Source of the DNA: Eubacterium sp.
Lineage (GTDB): Bacteria > Bacillota > Clostridia > Oscillospirales > Ruminococcaceae
Assembly: GCA_031271685.1 (NCBI GenBank)
Contig: JAISVH010000117.1
Location: 29,236 to 93,235, forward strand
DNA length: 64,000 nt
Direction of reading: 5' to 3'
The notes under the pieces were generated by a model. The model worked only from the letters and a program-made list of their open reading frames with translations, had not been told where the DNA came from and searched no databases. The position numbers and the translations under genes were made by a program. Below are positions 30,524 to 40,631 of this stretch, one piece after another (within the stretch, counting starts at the first letter, position 1; each line of letters opens with the position of its first letter).

Positions 30524-31363
30524 CTAAACTCCGGAATATGCCGAGAATCCGCCGTCAACCGGAATAATAATGCCAGTGACAAATCCGGACGCCTCCTTGC
30601 ACAAAAGCCATAGCAGTGTTCCTATCAGTTCTTTCGACTCACCGAAACGATTCATAGGCGTAGCGCGCAGAATTTTTTCCGCGCGCGCGGTGGGATTTCC
30701 CGTGTCGTCAAAAAGAAGTCCCCGATTTTGATTTGTTACAAAAAATCCCGGGGCAATTGCGTTTACACGAATATTAGAATTTGCAAAATATACCGCCAAC
30801 CATTGGGTAAAATTTGACACAGCCGATTTTGCGCAACTGTAAGCCGGTATTTTTGTAAGCGGCCGAAAAGCGTTCATTGACGATATGTTGACAATATTTC
30901 CGCCTTTTGCGGTCATGTCTTTCGCAAATACCTGCGTAGTTATCATAGCGGCGATTACGTTTAGATCCATGACAAACTTAATGCCTTCAGGATCTAGGTC
31001 AAAAAAAGTTTTAATATCGCTCACCGTGTCGTCAAATTGCTCGTCGTCCGTTGTGCCTCGCGGATTATTGCCCCCTGCGCCATTAATCAGAATAGTGCAG
31101 GGTCCAAACCGGTTAATTATAATTTGCCGAGCCTTTTCAAGACTTTTCACATCAAGACAGTTTGCCGCAACGGCAATCGCTTCACCGCCGCTATCCACAA
31201 TCCAGTCGACCACTTTTTGGGCTGCGGCTTCGTTTATGTCAATTACGGCTACCGCCGCGCCGCAGACAGCTATAGCTTTGGCAAAATCAGAACATAATAC
31301 TCCGCCACCGCCCGTTATAACCGCCACTTCACCGCTTAAATCAATATTTAAAGGCAGATTCAT
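30524..31363 (-). CDS. SDR family oxidoreductase, likely D-mannonate/fructuronate oxidoreductase
   Basis: TGGGGVLCSDFAKAIAVCG, NGAGGNNP, YSCAKSAVSNFTQWLA; overlaps the uxuA stop region. Confidence 0.8.
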   Translation of the reverse strand: MNLPLNIDLSGEVAVITGGGGVLCSDFAKAIAVCGAAVAVIDINEAAAQKVVDWIVDSGGEAIAVAANCLDVKSLEKARQIIINRFGPCTILINGAGGNNPRGTTDDEQFDDTVSDIKTFFDLDPEGIKFVMDLNVIAAMITTQVFAKDMTAKGGNIVNISSMNAFRPLTKIPAYSCAKSAVSNFTQWLAVYFANSNIRVNAIAPGFFVTNQNRGLLFDDTGNPTARAEKILRATPMNRFGESKELIGTLLWLLCKEASGFVTGIIIPVDGGFSAYSGV

Positions 31364-32403
31364 TCGCTTGCGCTCCTTTCAATCGCTTCCCAAAGACCGG
31401 TAAGATACGCCGCGCCTAAAGCTCGGTCGAAAAGGCCATAACCGGCGCGCCCGGTCTCACCCCATATCATACGGCCATGGTCAGGCCTGACATATCCGAC
31501 AAATCCGGAATCATGCAAGACTTTCAGAATGCCATACATATCAAGGTTCCCGCACACCGTAGGATGGGGCGCCTCCTCAAAGCAACGCTCACCTGTCAGT
31601 TTAATGTTGCGCGCGTGTACAAAATGAATCCTGTCACAATTCTCTCGCACAATTGATTCTATATTATTGGCGGGATCCGCCCCCAAAGAACCCAAGCACA
31701 GGGTAATGCCGTTTGCGACGGAGGGGTTAATCTTTTTCATTCGGGCGTAGCTTTCAGCGCCGGTAATAATTCGTGGTAACCCAAAAATACTCCACGGCGG
31801 GTCGTCCGGATGGATCGCCATTCTTACACCGAACTCCTCGCAAACCGGAATGACGTTGTTTAAGAAATAAGCGAAGTTTTCCCAAAGCTTTTCCTCATCA
31901 ACCGACTCATACAACTTAAGAAGGTTCTTCAGCCCATCTTTTGTATAACTCTCATCCCACCCGGGCAAAGACAAATCGCTGGTCGAAGGATCCATTGCCA
32001 AAACAATTTCATTGTCAAAAGCAAGGGTGCTTGATCCGTCGGAAAGTTTTCGCGAAAGATCGCTGCGCAGCCAGTCAAACACCGGCATAAAATTATAACA
32101 AATAACTTTAACACCGTATGTGCCCAACCGACGAATATTCTCGCAATAATTTTCAATGAGCCTATCTCGTTCAAATAAGCCAAGCTTAATGCTTTCATGA
32201 ACCGGAACACTTTCAACGACCTCAAACCCGAGATCGTTTTTTTGAGCATCCGATTTAATTGATAAAATATTGGCATCCGGCCATACTTCACCCGCGGAAA
32301 CGTCATATACGGCGGAAACAATACCGCTCATGCACGGTATTTGCCTTATTTTTTCAAGAGTTACCGGATCGCTTTTACCATACCACCTGAATGTCATTTT
32401 CAT
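31360..32403 (-). CDS. uxuA: Mannonate dehydratase
   Basis: MKMTFRWYGKSDPVTLEKIRQIP, MAIHPDDPPW, VRPDHGRMIWGETGRAGYGLFDRALGAAYL. Confidence 0.95.
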   Translation of the reverse strand: MKMTFRWYGKSDPVTLEKIRQIPCMSGIVSAVYDVSAGEVWPDANILSIKSDAQKNDLGFEVVESVPVHESIKLGLFERDRLIENYCENIRRLGTYGVKVICYNFMPVFDWLRSDLSRKLSDGSSTLAFDNEIVLAMDPSTSDLSLPGWDESYTKDGLKNLLKLYESVDEEKLWENFAYFLNNVIPVCEEFGVRMAIHPDDPPWSIFGLPRIITGAESYARMKKINPSVANGITLCLGSLGADPANNIESIVRENCDRIHFVHARNIKLTGERCFEEAPHPTVCGNLDMYGILKVLHDSGFVGYVRPDHGRMIWGETGRAGYGLFDRALGAAYLTGLWEAIERSASE

Positions 32404-32428
32404 ATTATCGGATTCTCCCCACAAAGCG

Positions 32429-32463
32429 TTCAAACATCTGCGGCTCCGCCGCAGATGTTTGAA
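32429..32463. repeat. Family A terminal module as a perfect head-to-head palindrome
   Basis: ttcaaacatctgcgg-ctccg-ccgcagatgtttgaa, 15-bp perfect arms. Confidence 0.8.
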
Positions 32464-32466
32464 AAA

Positions 32467-33411
32467 TCATACCAGTCGCAGTTCGCGTAATACGTTGCCG
32501 CTTAAAATCTTTATCTTATCTTCATCGGATAAAAAAGTGCACTGTATGGTGACAAAACGAATCACCTGCCTCAATGTGCGTAATTTTAGCACACTGGGGA
32601 AGTCTGAACCCCAAATAATCTTATCAGGTCCAATCGTCTCATAAACAGTTTTCAAAATCTCCACATTTCGCATATCCGGATACTCGCCGTCCTCATCAAA
32701 AAAGGGCATGGCGGTCATATCCACAAACAGATTGTTTTTGTTAATCTTAAAAAGAGCCAAAGTTTTTTGCAGCTCAGGGTAAGGATACTTTTGGCTTTTG
32801 TCCCACAACTGGCTGATGCCCAAGTGCGGAAGACGCATACGGATATCAGGATATTTGTGCAACAGCTTTTCTAAACGCTCAATATTCCAATCATATTTTG
32901 TTCGGCCAAACCCCAAATCTAAAAAGACAAGCAAATCGTCTTCAACGATTTTACGCCACATCCCGTCATGTTCGGGGTCGTCGATCCAAAAAGGCACGTC
33001 AGGCACTTCTATTTTAACCCCGCTGCATCCATATTCGTTTACCAGACTATCAATGTTTGCCGCGACACAGTCTGTTTTACGCGGATCTAATTTTCCTAAA
33101 GTGGCTAAAATCCGATCAGTCTTTTTCATAACGTCGGCCACATATTCCTTTTGATCGCCATAGCATGGATTCTGCAGCACAACCGCTTTATCCACGCCGT
33201 TGTCGTCCATATAACCCTCAAGCGCTTCCCAAGGCACGCTGTTGTCTGCAAACGCTGAAGGGATAAGTTTTTCAATCTCTCCGTTCAGCTCAACTTTGCC
33301 GTATCCCAGGTTTTTTACAGGAATATCTCCGTAACGCATTCCCTTGTATACGTCCCAAATATGCACATGTGCATCTATAAGGGCAACTTTTTTTCCCCCG
33401 ATATCAATCAT
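32467..33411 (-). CDS. Amidohydrolase-family (TIM-barrel) protein, possible sugar lactonase
   Basis: IDAHVHIWD, GCSGVKIEVPD, IIWGSDFPSVL. Confidence 0.8.
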   Translation of the reverse strand: MIDIGGKKVALIDAHVHIWDVYKGMRYGDIPVKNLGYGKVELNGEIEKLIPSAFADNSVPWEALEGYMDDNGVDKAVVLQNPCYGDQKEYVADVMKKTDRILATLGKLDPRKTDCVAANIDSLVNEYGCSGVKIEVPDVPFWIDDPEHDGMWRKIVEDDLLVFLDLGFGRTKYDWNIERLEKLLHKYPDIRMRLPHLGISQLWDKSQKYPYPELQKTLALFKINKNNLFVDMTAMPFFDEDGEYPDMRNVEILKTVYETIGPDKIIWGSDFPSVLKLRTLRQVIRFVTIQCTFLSDEDKIKILSGNVLRELRLV

Positions 33412-33518
33412 TGTGATTACCTCATAATCGTATATTCATGCTTATTTGCAGCCGTTTGCTATAAAACACCGGACGGTTCCACAACAGATGTTACACATAA
33501 GCTCTAATTTCAGTTCTT

Positions 33519-34496
33519 TTATAAGCCCGAACGAACGCGCATACGATCGACAGCTACGGCAATATAAATAATCACACCGCTGACCACAAGCTGATGGAAA
33601 TAAGAAAGCCCCATCAAATTCAATCCGTTTTTAATCATCGCAAACATGAACGCCCCAATTATAGTTCCGCTCAGCTTACCCTCGCCTCCGTTGGCGGAAG
33701 CTCCGCCAATGATTACCGCGGCAATACATTCAAGAGCCAGATTCTCAGCGACAGACGGATTGGCCGAAGCCATAGAAGAAACCAGCAAAATAGAGCTGAT
33801 ACTGGTGCATATTCCACATATGGCATAGGCTGAAACAACCATTACAGGAACTTTTACGCCCATCACCTTTGCTGCGCGCGCATTGCCGCCAACGGCATAT
33901 AACCGCCGCCCGAATCCTGTAAAATTCAAAATATAAAACAGGATTATAAAAATAGCAATCATAATAGCGGTAGAGCTTCGGATACCAAAAATTTTAGTAA
34001 AATTAAATGAAGAGAGAGAGGATGGAATGCCGCTGACAGCTTTCGCCATGGTTTTGGTATAAGCCGCGCCTCGCAAAATGTTTTGAAAAGCCAGGGTAGC
34101 GATAAAAGCCGGAATTCCGATACCCGCCACGGAGTATCCGTTTAAAACGCCGCCGGCCACCGAGATCGCTACAATAATGATACATCCTAACAAAACACTT
34201 TTGCTCTGAACCATAATGGTTGCTCCCACAACACTGGCAAAGGCAATCATGCTGCCGTTAGATAGGTCCACCCCTCCCATCAGCACCACAAAGAACATAC
34301 CCATGGAACAGATTACATAATATGCATACTGATCTAATACATTTAAAACATTGCGCGCGGTGAGGAAATTAGGACTCATGAATGAGAAAGCGATCATTAT
34401 TCCTATAAAACCAATATATATTCCATACTTGAGCGCAAATTCCTTTAGTGATACGCCAATTAACGGTTTATTGCTCGCTTGCAGTTCCTCATTCAT
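33519..34496 (-). CDS. RbsC-type sugar ABC transporter permease (copy 2)
   Basis: Multi-TM; GVDLSNGSMIAFASVVGA, ARAAKVMGVKV, CIAAVIIGGASANGGEGKLSGTIIGA. Confidence 0.9.
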   Translation of the reverse strand: MNEELQASNKPLIGVSLKEFALKYGIYIGFIGIMIAFSFMSPNFLTARNVLNVLDQYAYYVICSMGMFFVVLMGGVDLSNGSMIAFASVVGATIMVQSKSVLLGCIIIVAISVAGGVLNGYSVAGIGIPAFIATLAFQNILRGAAYTKTMAKAVSGIPSSLSSFNFTKIFGIRSSTAIMIAIFIILFYILNFTGFGRRLYAVGGNARAAKVMGVKVPVMVVSAYAICGICTSISSILLVSSMASANPSVAENLALECIAAVIIGGASANGGEGKLSGTIIGAFMFAMIKNGLNLMGLSYFHQLVVSGVIIYIAVAVDRMRVRSGL

Positions 34497-34541
34497 AAAT
34501 ATTTCCGCCTTTCCTCAACGTTTCATAAAGCGCCCGTGAAC

Positions 34542-35561
34542 TTATTGCTTACCCCAAAGCATTCCGCTGCTTACCAGATAATCAATATTTCCGGCAGTGC
34601 ACACGATGCTCTTGGTCATAATTGTTTCCGGTACCGGCTTGCCATCGATATAATCGCGCGCCGCGCGTACAGCTTCTGCTCCGAACCCGGAAAAATCTAA
34701 AGAAATTGATATATCGTTAGTGCCTTGCGATAACCATTCCAATTGCTCAGTCGCACCGTCAACCGCACCCAGCATTACATGGTTCGGATCTCCCACAGGA
34801 TAAAATTTATTGATCTCCTTCAAAGCCGAAACCACAGGAGAAAGCAGTTGATCATAAGGTACGAATATGCCTTTGATATCAGGATCTGTTTTAAACGCGT
34901 CAACTACCGCATTATAAATACGATCCGCATCCGCATCGGTGGCGACTTCATTAACAATAGTCATTTGGCCCCAATTTTCCACTCCAAGACGGAATCCGTC
35001 TGCGCGCTCTTTCTGGGCTGTAGAGGACAAATTTCCGATAATATGCAATAATTTAACCGAATCATTAGCCTCACCCGACGTAAGCGTGCCGAAATAGTTT
35101 GCAACGTCCCGACCGTCGCTTATATTGTTTGAAAAGATAGAGCACATAATGTTTCCGCCGCTAATGCCTCTGTCTACGGCTACCACGGGGATTCCGGCCT
35201 CGTTGCAGCTCTGCACCGCAGGCACTACCCCATCGGCGTCTGCGCTGTAAATTACAATAACGTCACATTCGCGTGTAATAAGATCTCTAATCTGTGTTAT
35301 TTGGGTTTCCACAGAATTTTCCGCGCTCAGCACAATGCACTCATCAAATCCCATTTCAGTTGCGGCGGCTTCGAAGGCAGTCTTTTCAGTTTGAACAGCC
35401 TGACCGGTAACGTCAGCCATCGCAAAGCCGATGCGGTCCACGCCGTCGTTTAAAAGTTTTTCGTTGCCGCCCGTCCCGGACTCGCCGCCCCCCCCAGAAG
35501 TGCAAGACGCAAGCACAAACACCATAACTGCCGAAAGCAGAAGAATGAACAACTTTTTCAT
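34542..35561 (-). CDS. RbsB-type sugar ABC transporter substrate-binding lipoprotein
   Basis: Lipobox LASC; VVAVDRGISGGN, QITQIRDLITRECDVIVIYSADADGV. Confidence 0.9.
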   Translation of the reverse strand: MKKLFILLLSAVMVFVLASCTSGGGGESGTGGNEKLLNDGVDRIGFAMADVTGQAVQTEKTAFEAAATEMGFDECIVLSAENSVETQITQIRDLITRECDVIVIYSADADGVVPAVQSCNEAGIPVVAVDRGISGGNIMCSIFSNNISDGRDVANYFGTLTSGEANDSVKLLHIIGNLSSTAQKERADGFRLGVENWGQMTIVNEVATDADADRIYNAVVDAFKTDPDIKGIFVPYDQLLSPVVSALKEINKFYPVGDPNHVMLGAVDGATEQLEWLSQGTNDISISLDFSGFGAEAVRAARDYIDGKPVPETIMTKSIVCTAGNIDYLVSSGMLWGKQ

Positions 35562-35576
35562 AATAACCCCCTATTT

Positions 35577-36545
35577 TTAATTTGAAATTTTGTGTATGTC
35601 ATTCCAAATATGTTGCTTTTTCTTAAGTATGTCAATGAGAACGATAATAAATATTACAACGCCCCAAACCAGGTTGTAAAGATAAACGGAAATATGCGTC
35701 AGTCTAAGAATGTTATCAAGAGAAGCCACCATAAGAATGCCAAGCAACGAACCAAATATGCTGCCTTTCCCTCCGCTCATACGTATACCGCCTACCACTA
35801 CCGCAGCAATACAATACACTTCAGTGCCTAGCGACATGTTAAATTGAGTTCCTCCCAAGCGTGAAGTTGTTAAAAGTCCGCCCACGCCGCAAAGCAATCC
35901 CGTTAAAATAAAGATATAAGCCTGCACTCTGTCAACATTAATTCCGGAAGCTCTTAGCGCATCCGCATTGTCTCCTATAGCATAGATATAGCGGCCAAAA
36001 CGTGTTTTATTTATAATTACCGCAAAGATAACAAATAAAAATACAAAAATCCATACGTTAGATGTCATACCTAAAATTTTGGTTTGACTCAGAGCCTTAT
36101 AATCGTCTCCGGCTACCAAAGTGCTTTCAGAACCTATGAGGATACTGCCCAACCCTGTCAATATATAAGAAACCGCCAAGGTCGTTATCATAGATGGAAT
36201 TTTTAGCTTTGCCACGCCAAATCCGTTGACCAGTCCAAAAACAGCTCCCGAAAGCACCGCCGCGAGACTGGCGTATATAAGGCTGCGGGTAGACATGAAT
36301 ACCTCAGAAGCGATTGCGCCTGAACAGTATAGAATTGCGCCGACCGATATATCGATTTCACCTGAGATAATTACCATTGACATACCGATAGATGCGATGC
36401 CAATTACCGCAGCCTGAGGGATAAGAGTGATAAGGTTGTCCGGCCTTAAAAAAATAGGCACCTTCCAAATGATGAACACAACAAAAATCAAGATCATAGC
36501 AGGCTTTATATAGTCGATCCAATTTTTTGAAAGCTTGAGTTTCAT
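35577..36545 (-). CDS. RbsC-type sugar ABC transporter permease (copy 1)
   Basis: ISGEIDISVGAILYCSGA, AIGDNADALRASGINVDRVQ, GGIRMSGGKGSIFGSLLG. Confidence 0.9.
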   Translation of the reverse strand: MKLKLSKNWIDYIKPAMILIFVVFIIWKVPIFLRPDNLITLIPQAAVIGIASIGMSMVIISGEIDISVGAILYCSGAIASEVFMSTRSLIYASLAAVLSGAVFGLVNGFGVAKLKIPSMITTLAVSYILTGLGSILIGSESTLVAGDDYKALSQTKILGMTSNVWIFVFLFVIFAVIINKTRFGRYIYAIGDNADALRASGINVDRVQAYIFILTGLLCGVGGLLTTSRLGGTQFNMSLGTEVYCIAAVVVGGIRMSGGKGSIFGSLLGILMVASLDNILRLTHISVYLYNLVWGVVIFIIVLIDILKKKQHIWNDIHKISN

Positions 36546-38048
36546 TTACCCTCCTCCCATCGCTATTTTTACCAGTTTTTCTTCAGTTGCTTCTTCTCTG
36601 GTGAACCATCCGCACAGTTCGCCCTCCCGCATCACCAGAATCCGATGGCAAATACCCAACAACTCCGGAGCCTCCGAAGAAATGACGATCGAGGAGCGCC
36701 CCTCTTTCGACATGTCCACAATCTGCTCATAAATTTCAGCTTTGGCTTTTATATCTATTCCCCGCGTGGGTTCATCCAAAATAAACACCCAAGGATTCGT
36801 CAGCCTCCACTTACCAAACACCACTTTTTGCTGATTGCCACCGCTTAGTTGTTTTGTAAGCTGTCTTGAATTTTTCGCGACAATATTAAATTTCTTAACA
36901 GCTTCTGCAGTATTCTTTTTCATTTGGCTTCGATTGATATAATTTATGATTGGCATAGTAATGTTACTTAATATAGGCAAATTAAGATTGTTTTCAACAT
37001 GCATTGAAAGAACCAGGCCCTCACCCCGGCGATCCTCCGTCAAAAAACTGATACCATGCCGCATAACGTTTTTTGGTGAATTTAAGCGCACTTTTTCCCC
37101 GCGCATAAACATGTCTCCGCTCATTAACCAATCTAACCCGAACATAGCTCTTGCCAGCTCGCTTCTCCCGGCCCCTACTAATCCAAAAATCCCCAGTACC
37201 TCCCCCTCTCTTAATTCAAAGCTTATTCCTTTCAGCTTACGGTTTACAAAATTCTCAACTTTCAACAAAACGTTTTGAGTTTCAAGCGGCGGCACAACTG
37301 GATAATATTGTTCCAATTTAACTCCAATCACCATTCTCACCAGTTCGTCCGTAGTCGTTTCGCTTACTTTTACCGTGCCTACATTCTTCCCATCCCTCAA
37401 AACGGTAACCCGGTCGCATAACTCAAATATTTCCTCAAATTTATGTGAAATATATATAATGCAAGTGCCCGAATCCCTCAGCTTGCTGATTATTCGAAAC
37501 AGAGTTTGGGTTTCTTTTTTTGTGAGTGATGATGTCGGCTCGTCAAAAATTATGATCTGAGACTCATACGACAGCGCTTTTGCAATCTCAACCATCTGCT
37601 GTTCGGCAATGCTCAGTTTTTCAACATGAGTTTTTGGGTCGATGTCCAATTCTATCTGTGATAGCCAACGCCTAGCCTCAAGATTCTTTTTATTTTCGTC
37701 AATAAAACGAAGCGGACCTTTTACAGGAAGGCGCGACATAAAAATGTTATCGGCGACCGAGCGCATAGAGAAAAGCTTAAGCTCTTGGTGGATAAAGGCA
37801 ATGCCATTTTGCATGGCCTGCGTAGGGCTTTGGATTTCCGCCGCTTTGCCATCTATATAGATATCTCCTTTATCTTTTGAATATATTCCCCCCAAAATAT
37901 TCATTAAAGTAGATTTTCCAGCTCCGTTGCCTCCTAAAAAACCGTGAACTTCCCCTCTTTTAACCGAAAATGAAACATCCTTCAACACCGATACCGATGA
38001 AAAGCTCTTATGAATATCTTTCATTACCAGATAGTCTTTGTCTCCCAT
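36546..38048 (-). CDS. Sugar ABC transporter ATP-binding protein (RbsA/MglA-like, two NBDs)
   Basis: GGNGAGKSTLMNIL, GLVGAGRSELARAMFG, LSGGNQQKVVFGKWRL. Confidence 0.95.
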   Translation of the reverse strand: MGDKDYLVMKDIHKSFSSVSVLKDVSFSVKRGEVHGFLGGNGAGKSTLMNILGGIYSKDKGDIYIDGKAAEIQSPTQAMQNGIAFIHQELKLFSMRSVADNIFMSRLPVKGPLRFIDENKKNLEARRWLSQIELDIDPKTHVEKLSIAEQQMVEIAKALSYESQIIIFDEPTSSLTKKETQTLFRIISKLRDSGTCIIYISHKFEEIFELCDRVTVLRDGKNVGTVKVSETTTDELVRMVIGVKLEQYYPVVPPLETQNVLLKVENFVNRKLKGISFELREGEVLGIFGLVGAGRSELARAMFGLDWLMSGDMFMRGEKVRLNSPKNVMRHGISFLTEDRRGEGLVLSMHVENNLNLPILSNITMPIINYINRSQMKKNTAEAVKKFNIVAKNSRQLTKQLSGGNQQKVVFGKWRLTNPWVFILDEPTRGIDIKAKAEIYEQIVDMSKEGRSSIVISSEAPELLGICHRILVMREGELCGWFTREEATEEKLVKIAMGGG

Positions 38049-38128
38049 AGCCCCCCCTATATAAACCGATACAAACCGACCCGCGCTCAATCACATGTTC
38101 AGCGCCAAAGCGTGTCCAATTTAATAAA

Positions 38129-38782
38129 TCAATTATTGCCCTCACTTACAATAACATCCTCTATTTCCTTACTCACGCGAAACAAATGAGATTTCAGCGC
38201 TTGCAACGCGCCGGCGCAGTCAGAGTTTAAAATCGCCGTAGCTATGTCGATATGCTCTCGGTTAGCTAAATGTTCGTAAGCATTGCTTATATTAGCAAAT
38301 AACTCTATTAAATTCTGCAATTTCATATAAACATCTATAAAATAGTCATTATTGCTGGCTTTGACAAGCGCGCCATGAAGCAAAATATCCAACTTCCGAA
38401 AACAGATTTTTTTGTCTTCTCCGAGAGCCGATTGTTCACAAATGATCTGCATTTCGTTCCTATTAATATTGTTAAAATATTTTTCCAAACTATAGGTTTC
38501 ATACAGTTCGCGCACTTCCATTATTTTCAAAGCCTCGTCAAGATTAAACCTTTTCACAAAGAAACCTACTCGCTCGCGATTCACCACAAGTCCAAGACTG
38601 GCCAATTCCTGCAATGAATTCCTCACCGGCATATTGCTGATCCCAAATTCCTGAGCTATTTCTTTAGTTGGAATCTGCTCTCCAGGCAAATAAATTTTAC
38701 CCAAAATTCGTTCTTTAATTATAACCCTTATCTGTTCCTGCAAACTGTCAGTTACTATGCTCACATTTAAACACCTCCGCAT
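38129..38782 (-). CDS. GntR family transcriptional regulator (FCD C-terminal domain)
   Basis: IYLPGEQIPTKEIAQEFGISNMPVRNSLQELASLGLV wHTH; FadR-like C-terminal half. Confidence 0.9.
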   Translation of the reverse strand: MRRCLNVSIVTDSLQEQIRVIIKERILGKIYLPGEQIPTKEIAQEFGISNMPVRNSLQELASLGLVVNRERVGFFVKRFNLDEALKIMEVRELYETYSLEKYFNNINRNEMQIICEQSALGEDKKICFRKLDILLHGALVKASNNDYFIDVYMKLQNLIELFANISNAYEHLANREHIDIATAILNSDCAGALQALKSHLFRVSKEIEDVIVSEGNN

Positions 38783-38815
38783 AAAAAATAATAATTTAAA
38801 CTATATACGGATATT

Positions 38816-38850
38816 AAAACATCTGCGGCGCAGCCGCTTCCAATATTTTA
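38816..38850 (+). repeat. Family A repeat, 5' fragment
   Basis: aaaacatctgcggcgcagccgcttccaatatttta. Confidence 0.7.
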
Positions 38851-39001
38851 AATTGACCTACTATATAATCTTTTAACTTTAAATTTACTAAATTTAAAGT
38901 TAAACAAGCATCGCGCTGTTTGCGAGCGGCGCCCGCAACATATTTCGCCTAATGTCCTGATGTTCATCGGCAAAAATCTTGCGCTGCCCAAAATTATACG
39001 T

Positions 39002-40408
39002 TCAATCGTGATTTGCCAACGCTTCTCCGATAGCTTCATCCAACACGCTCAACCCTTCAAGCAACGCCTCCTTATCAATAACAAGCGGAGGCGATACCTT
39101 TAAAGTGGCTCCGGTGCCCACCGGAGCAAAAAATAAAACTCCTTTTCTCATTGCTGATTCAACCACATCATGAGCAAGATCCGGGTCAATTTCTTTTGTT
39201 CCGCTCTTAGTAAAAACGATTGCCCACACAAGTCCGACCCCTTTTACAAACCCTACAACGTCCTTGTACTTTTTTCGGATCTGTTCAAGCTTGTCCCGGC
39301 AAACGCTCTCCATCCCACTGACATGCGAGATCAAATCGTGCTCCAACAAATAATCTATGCTGGCCAACGTGGCGGCGCAGGACAACGGATTTCCAGTATG
39401 AGTGCTAGTCATTTGGTTTGGGCCATATATGTCCATTATTTCTTTTTTACCTATTACGCAAGAAAGGGGCAGAGAGCTGCTAATTCCTTTCCCGCAGCAT
39501 ACCAAATCAGGCACGATTTCCATATGCTCAAAGCCAAATCGTTTTCCGGTTCGTCCGAACGCTGCCTGCACTTCGTCAAAAATTAACACAATATTATGTT
39601 TGTCACAAAAATCACGCAATATTCTCGCTACGCCTACCGATATTAATTCAGCCCATCCGCCCTGAAATGTTTCGGTCATGATTCCAGAGATTTCGTCAAA
39701 ATCCACTCCCTGTTCAACAAGCGGTTTCATGATTGCTTCAAAGCATTTTTCATCCGAATAGTCCGGATGAGCCGGATCAGCCCATTCATATTTGAAAGAA
39801 TTGGGGAACGGAACATTGTGAAAGTCTTTGTCAACATTTACAATCCATGTTTTTCCGGCTGGAGTTCCCCCCGCCATCTGCGAACCCATCGTGCGCCCAT
39901 GAAAAGCGTCGTCAAAAGTTACTATTTTGATTTTCTTTTTACCGCCGACTTTTTGCCCGTACGTGCGCGCAAGCTTTATTGCGCATTCCGTACTTTCCGA
40001 GCCTGTAGAAAGCAAAAATACCTTATCCAAGCCTTCCGGAGCAAATTCAGAAATTTTCTTGACAAGTTTGGCGCGTATTTCGCTAGGAAAACAGTAATTA
40101 TTCAAAAGCTGATGATCCACCATATCTGATACGGCTTTTTGAACATTAGGATTACAGTGTCCCGTATTGGCGACTAACACGCAGGAACTAAAATCGATCC
40201 ATTTGTTTCCCCATCTATCGTATACATTATAGCCTACGGCTTTATCCCATACTACCGGAGGCTGGCCGCTCATCGAAATCGGTTCATATTCACGCAATTC
40301 CTCTATAATTTTTACGGCGTCACGATGGGGGATGCTTGTACAAATACGCCGGTTTTTTGTCTCAACTTCTGGTACATCAACAGGGGTCAGACAAAATTGC
40401 TTTGCCAC
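39002..40408 (-). CDS. Class III aminotransferase (4-aminobutyrate aminotransferase-like)
   Basis: DDAFHGRTMGSQMAGG, LIFDEVQAAFGRTGKRFGFEH, LVCCGKGISSSLPLS. Confidence 0.9.
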   Translation of the reverse strand: MAKQFCLTPVDVPEVETKNRRICTSIPHRDAVKIIEELREYEPISMSGQPPVVWDKAVGYNVYDRWGNKWIDFSSCVLVANTGHCNPNVQKAVSDMVDHQLLNNYCFPSEIRAKLVKKISEFAPEGLDKVFLLSTGSESTECAIKLARTYGQKVGGKKKIKIVTFDDAFHGRTMGSQMAGGTPAGKTWIVNVDKDFHNVPFPNSFKYEWADPAHPDYSDEKCFEAIMKPLVEQGVDFDEISGIMTETFQGGWAELISVGVARILRDFCDKHNIVLIFDEVQAAFGRTGKRFGFEHMEIVPDLVCCGKGISSSLPLSCVIGKKEIMDIYGPNQMTSTHTGNPLSCAATLASIDYLLEHDLISHVSGMESVCRDKLEQIRKKYKDVVGFVKGVGLVWAIVFTKSGTKEIDPDLAHDVVESAMRKGVLFFAPVGTGATLKVSPPLVIDKEALLEGLSVLDEAIGEALANHD

Positions 40409-40631
40409 TTTAATATCACCTCATTTAATATATTGAGTAACGTTCACACATTTCTTATATCTGACATTTCAGATGTAAGATATAAGCCATGAAAATAGAT
40501 TACCATAATTCTTTTAATTTGTCAAGAGTCAAATATTATAAAATATTCAGCAAAAATTTATTAAATTTGCACATATAAACGCATAGTACAACCCTAACCT
40601 CTATAGAATATATAGCAAGGATCTAAAGGAG

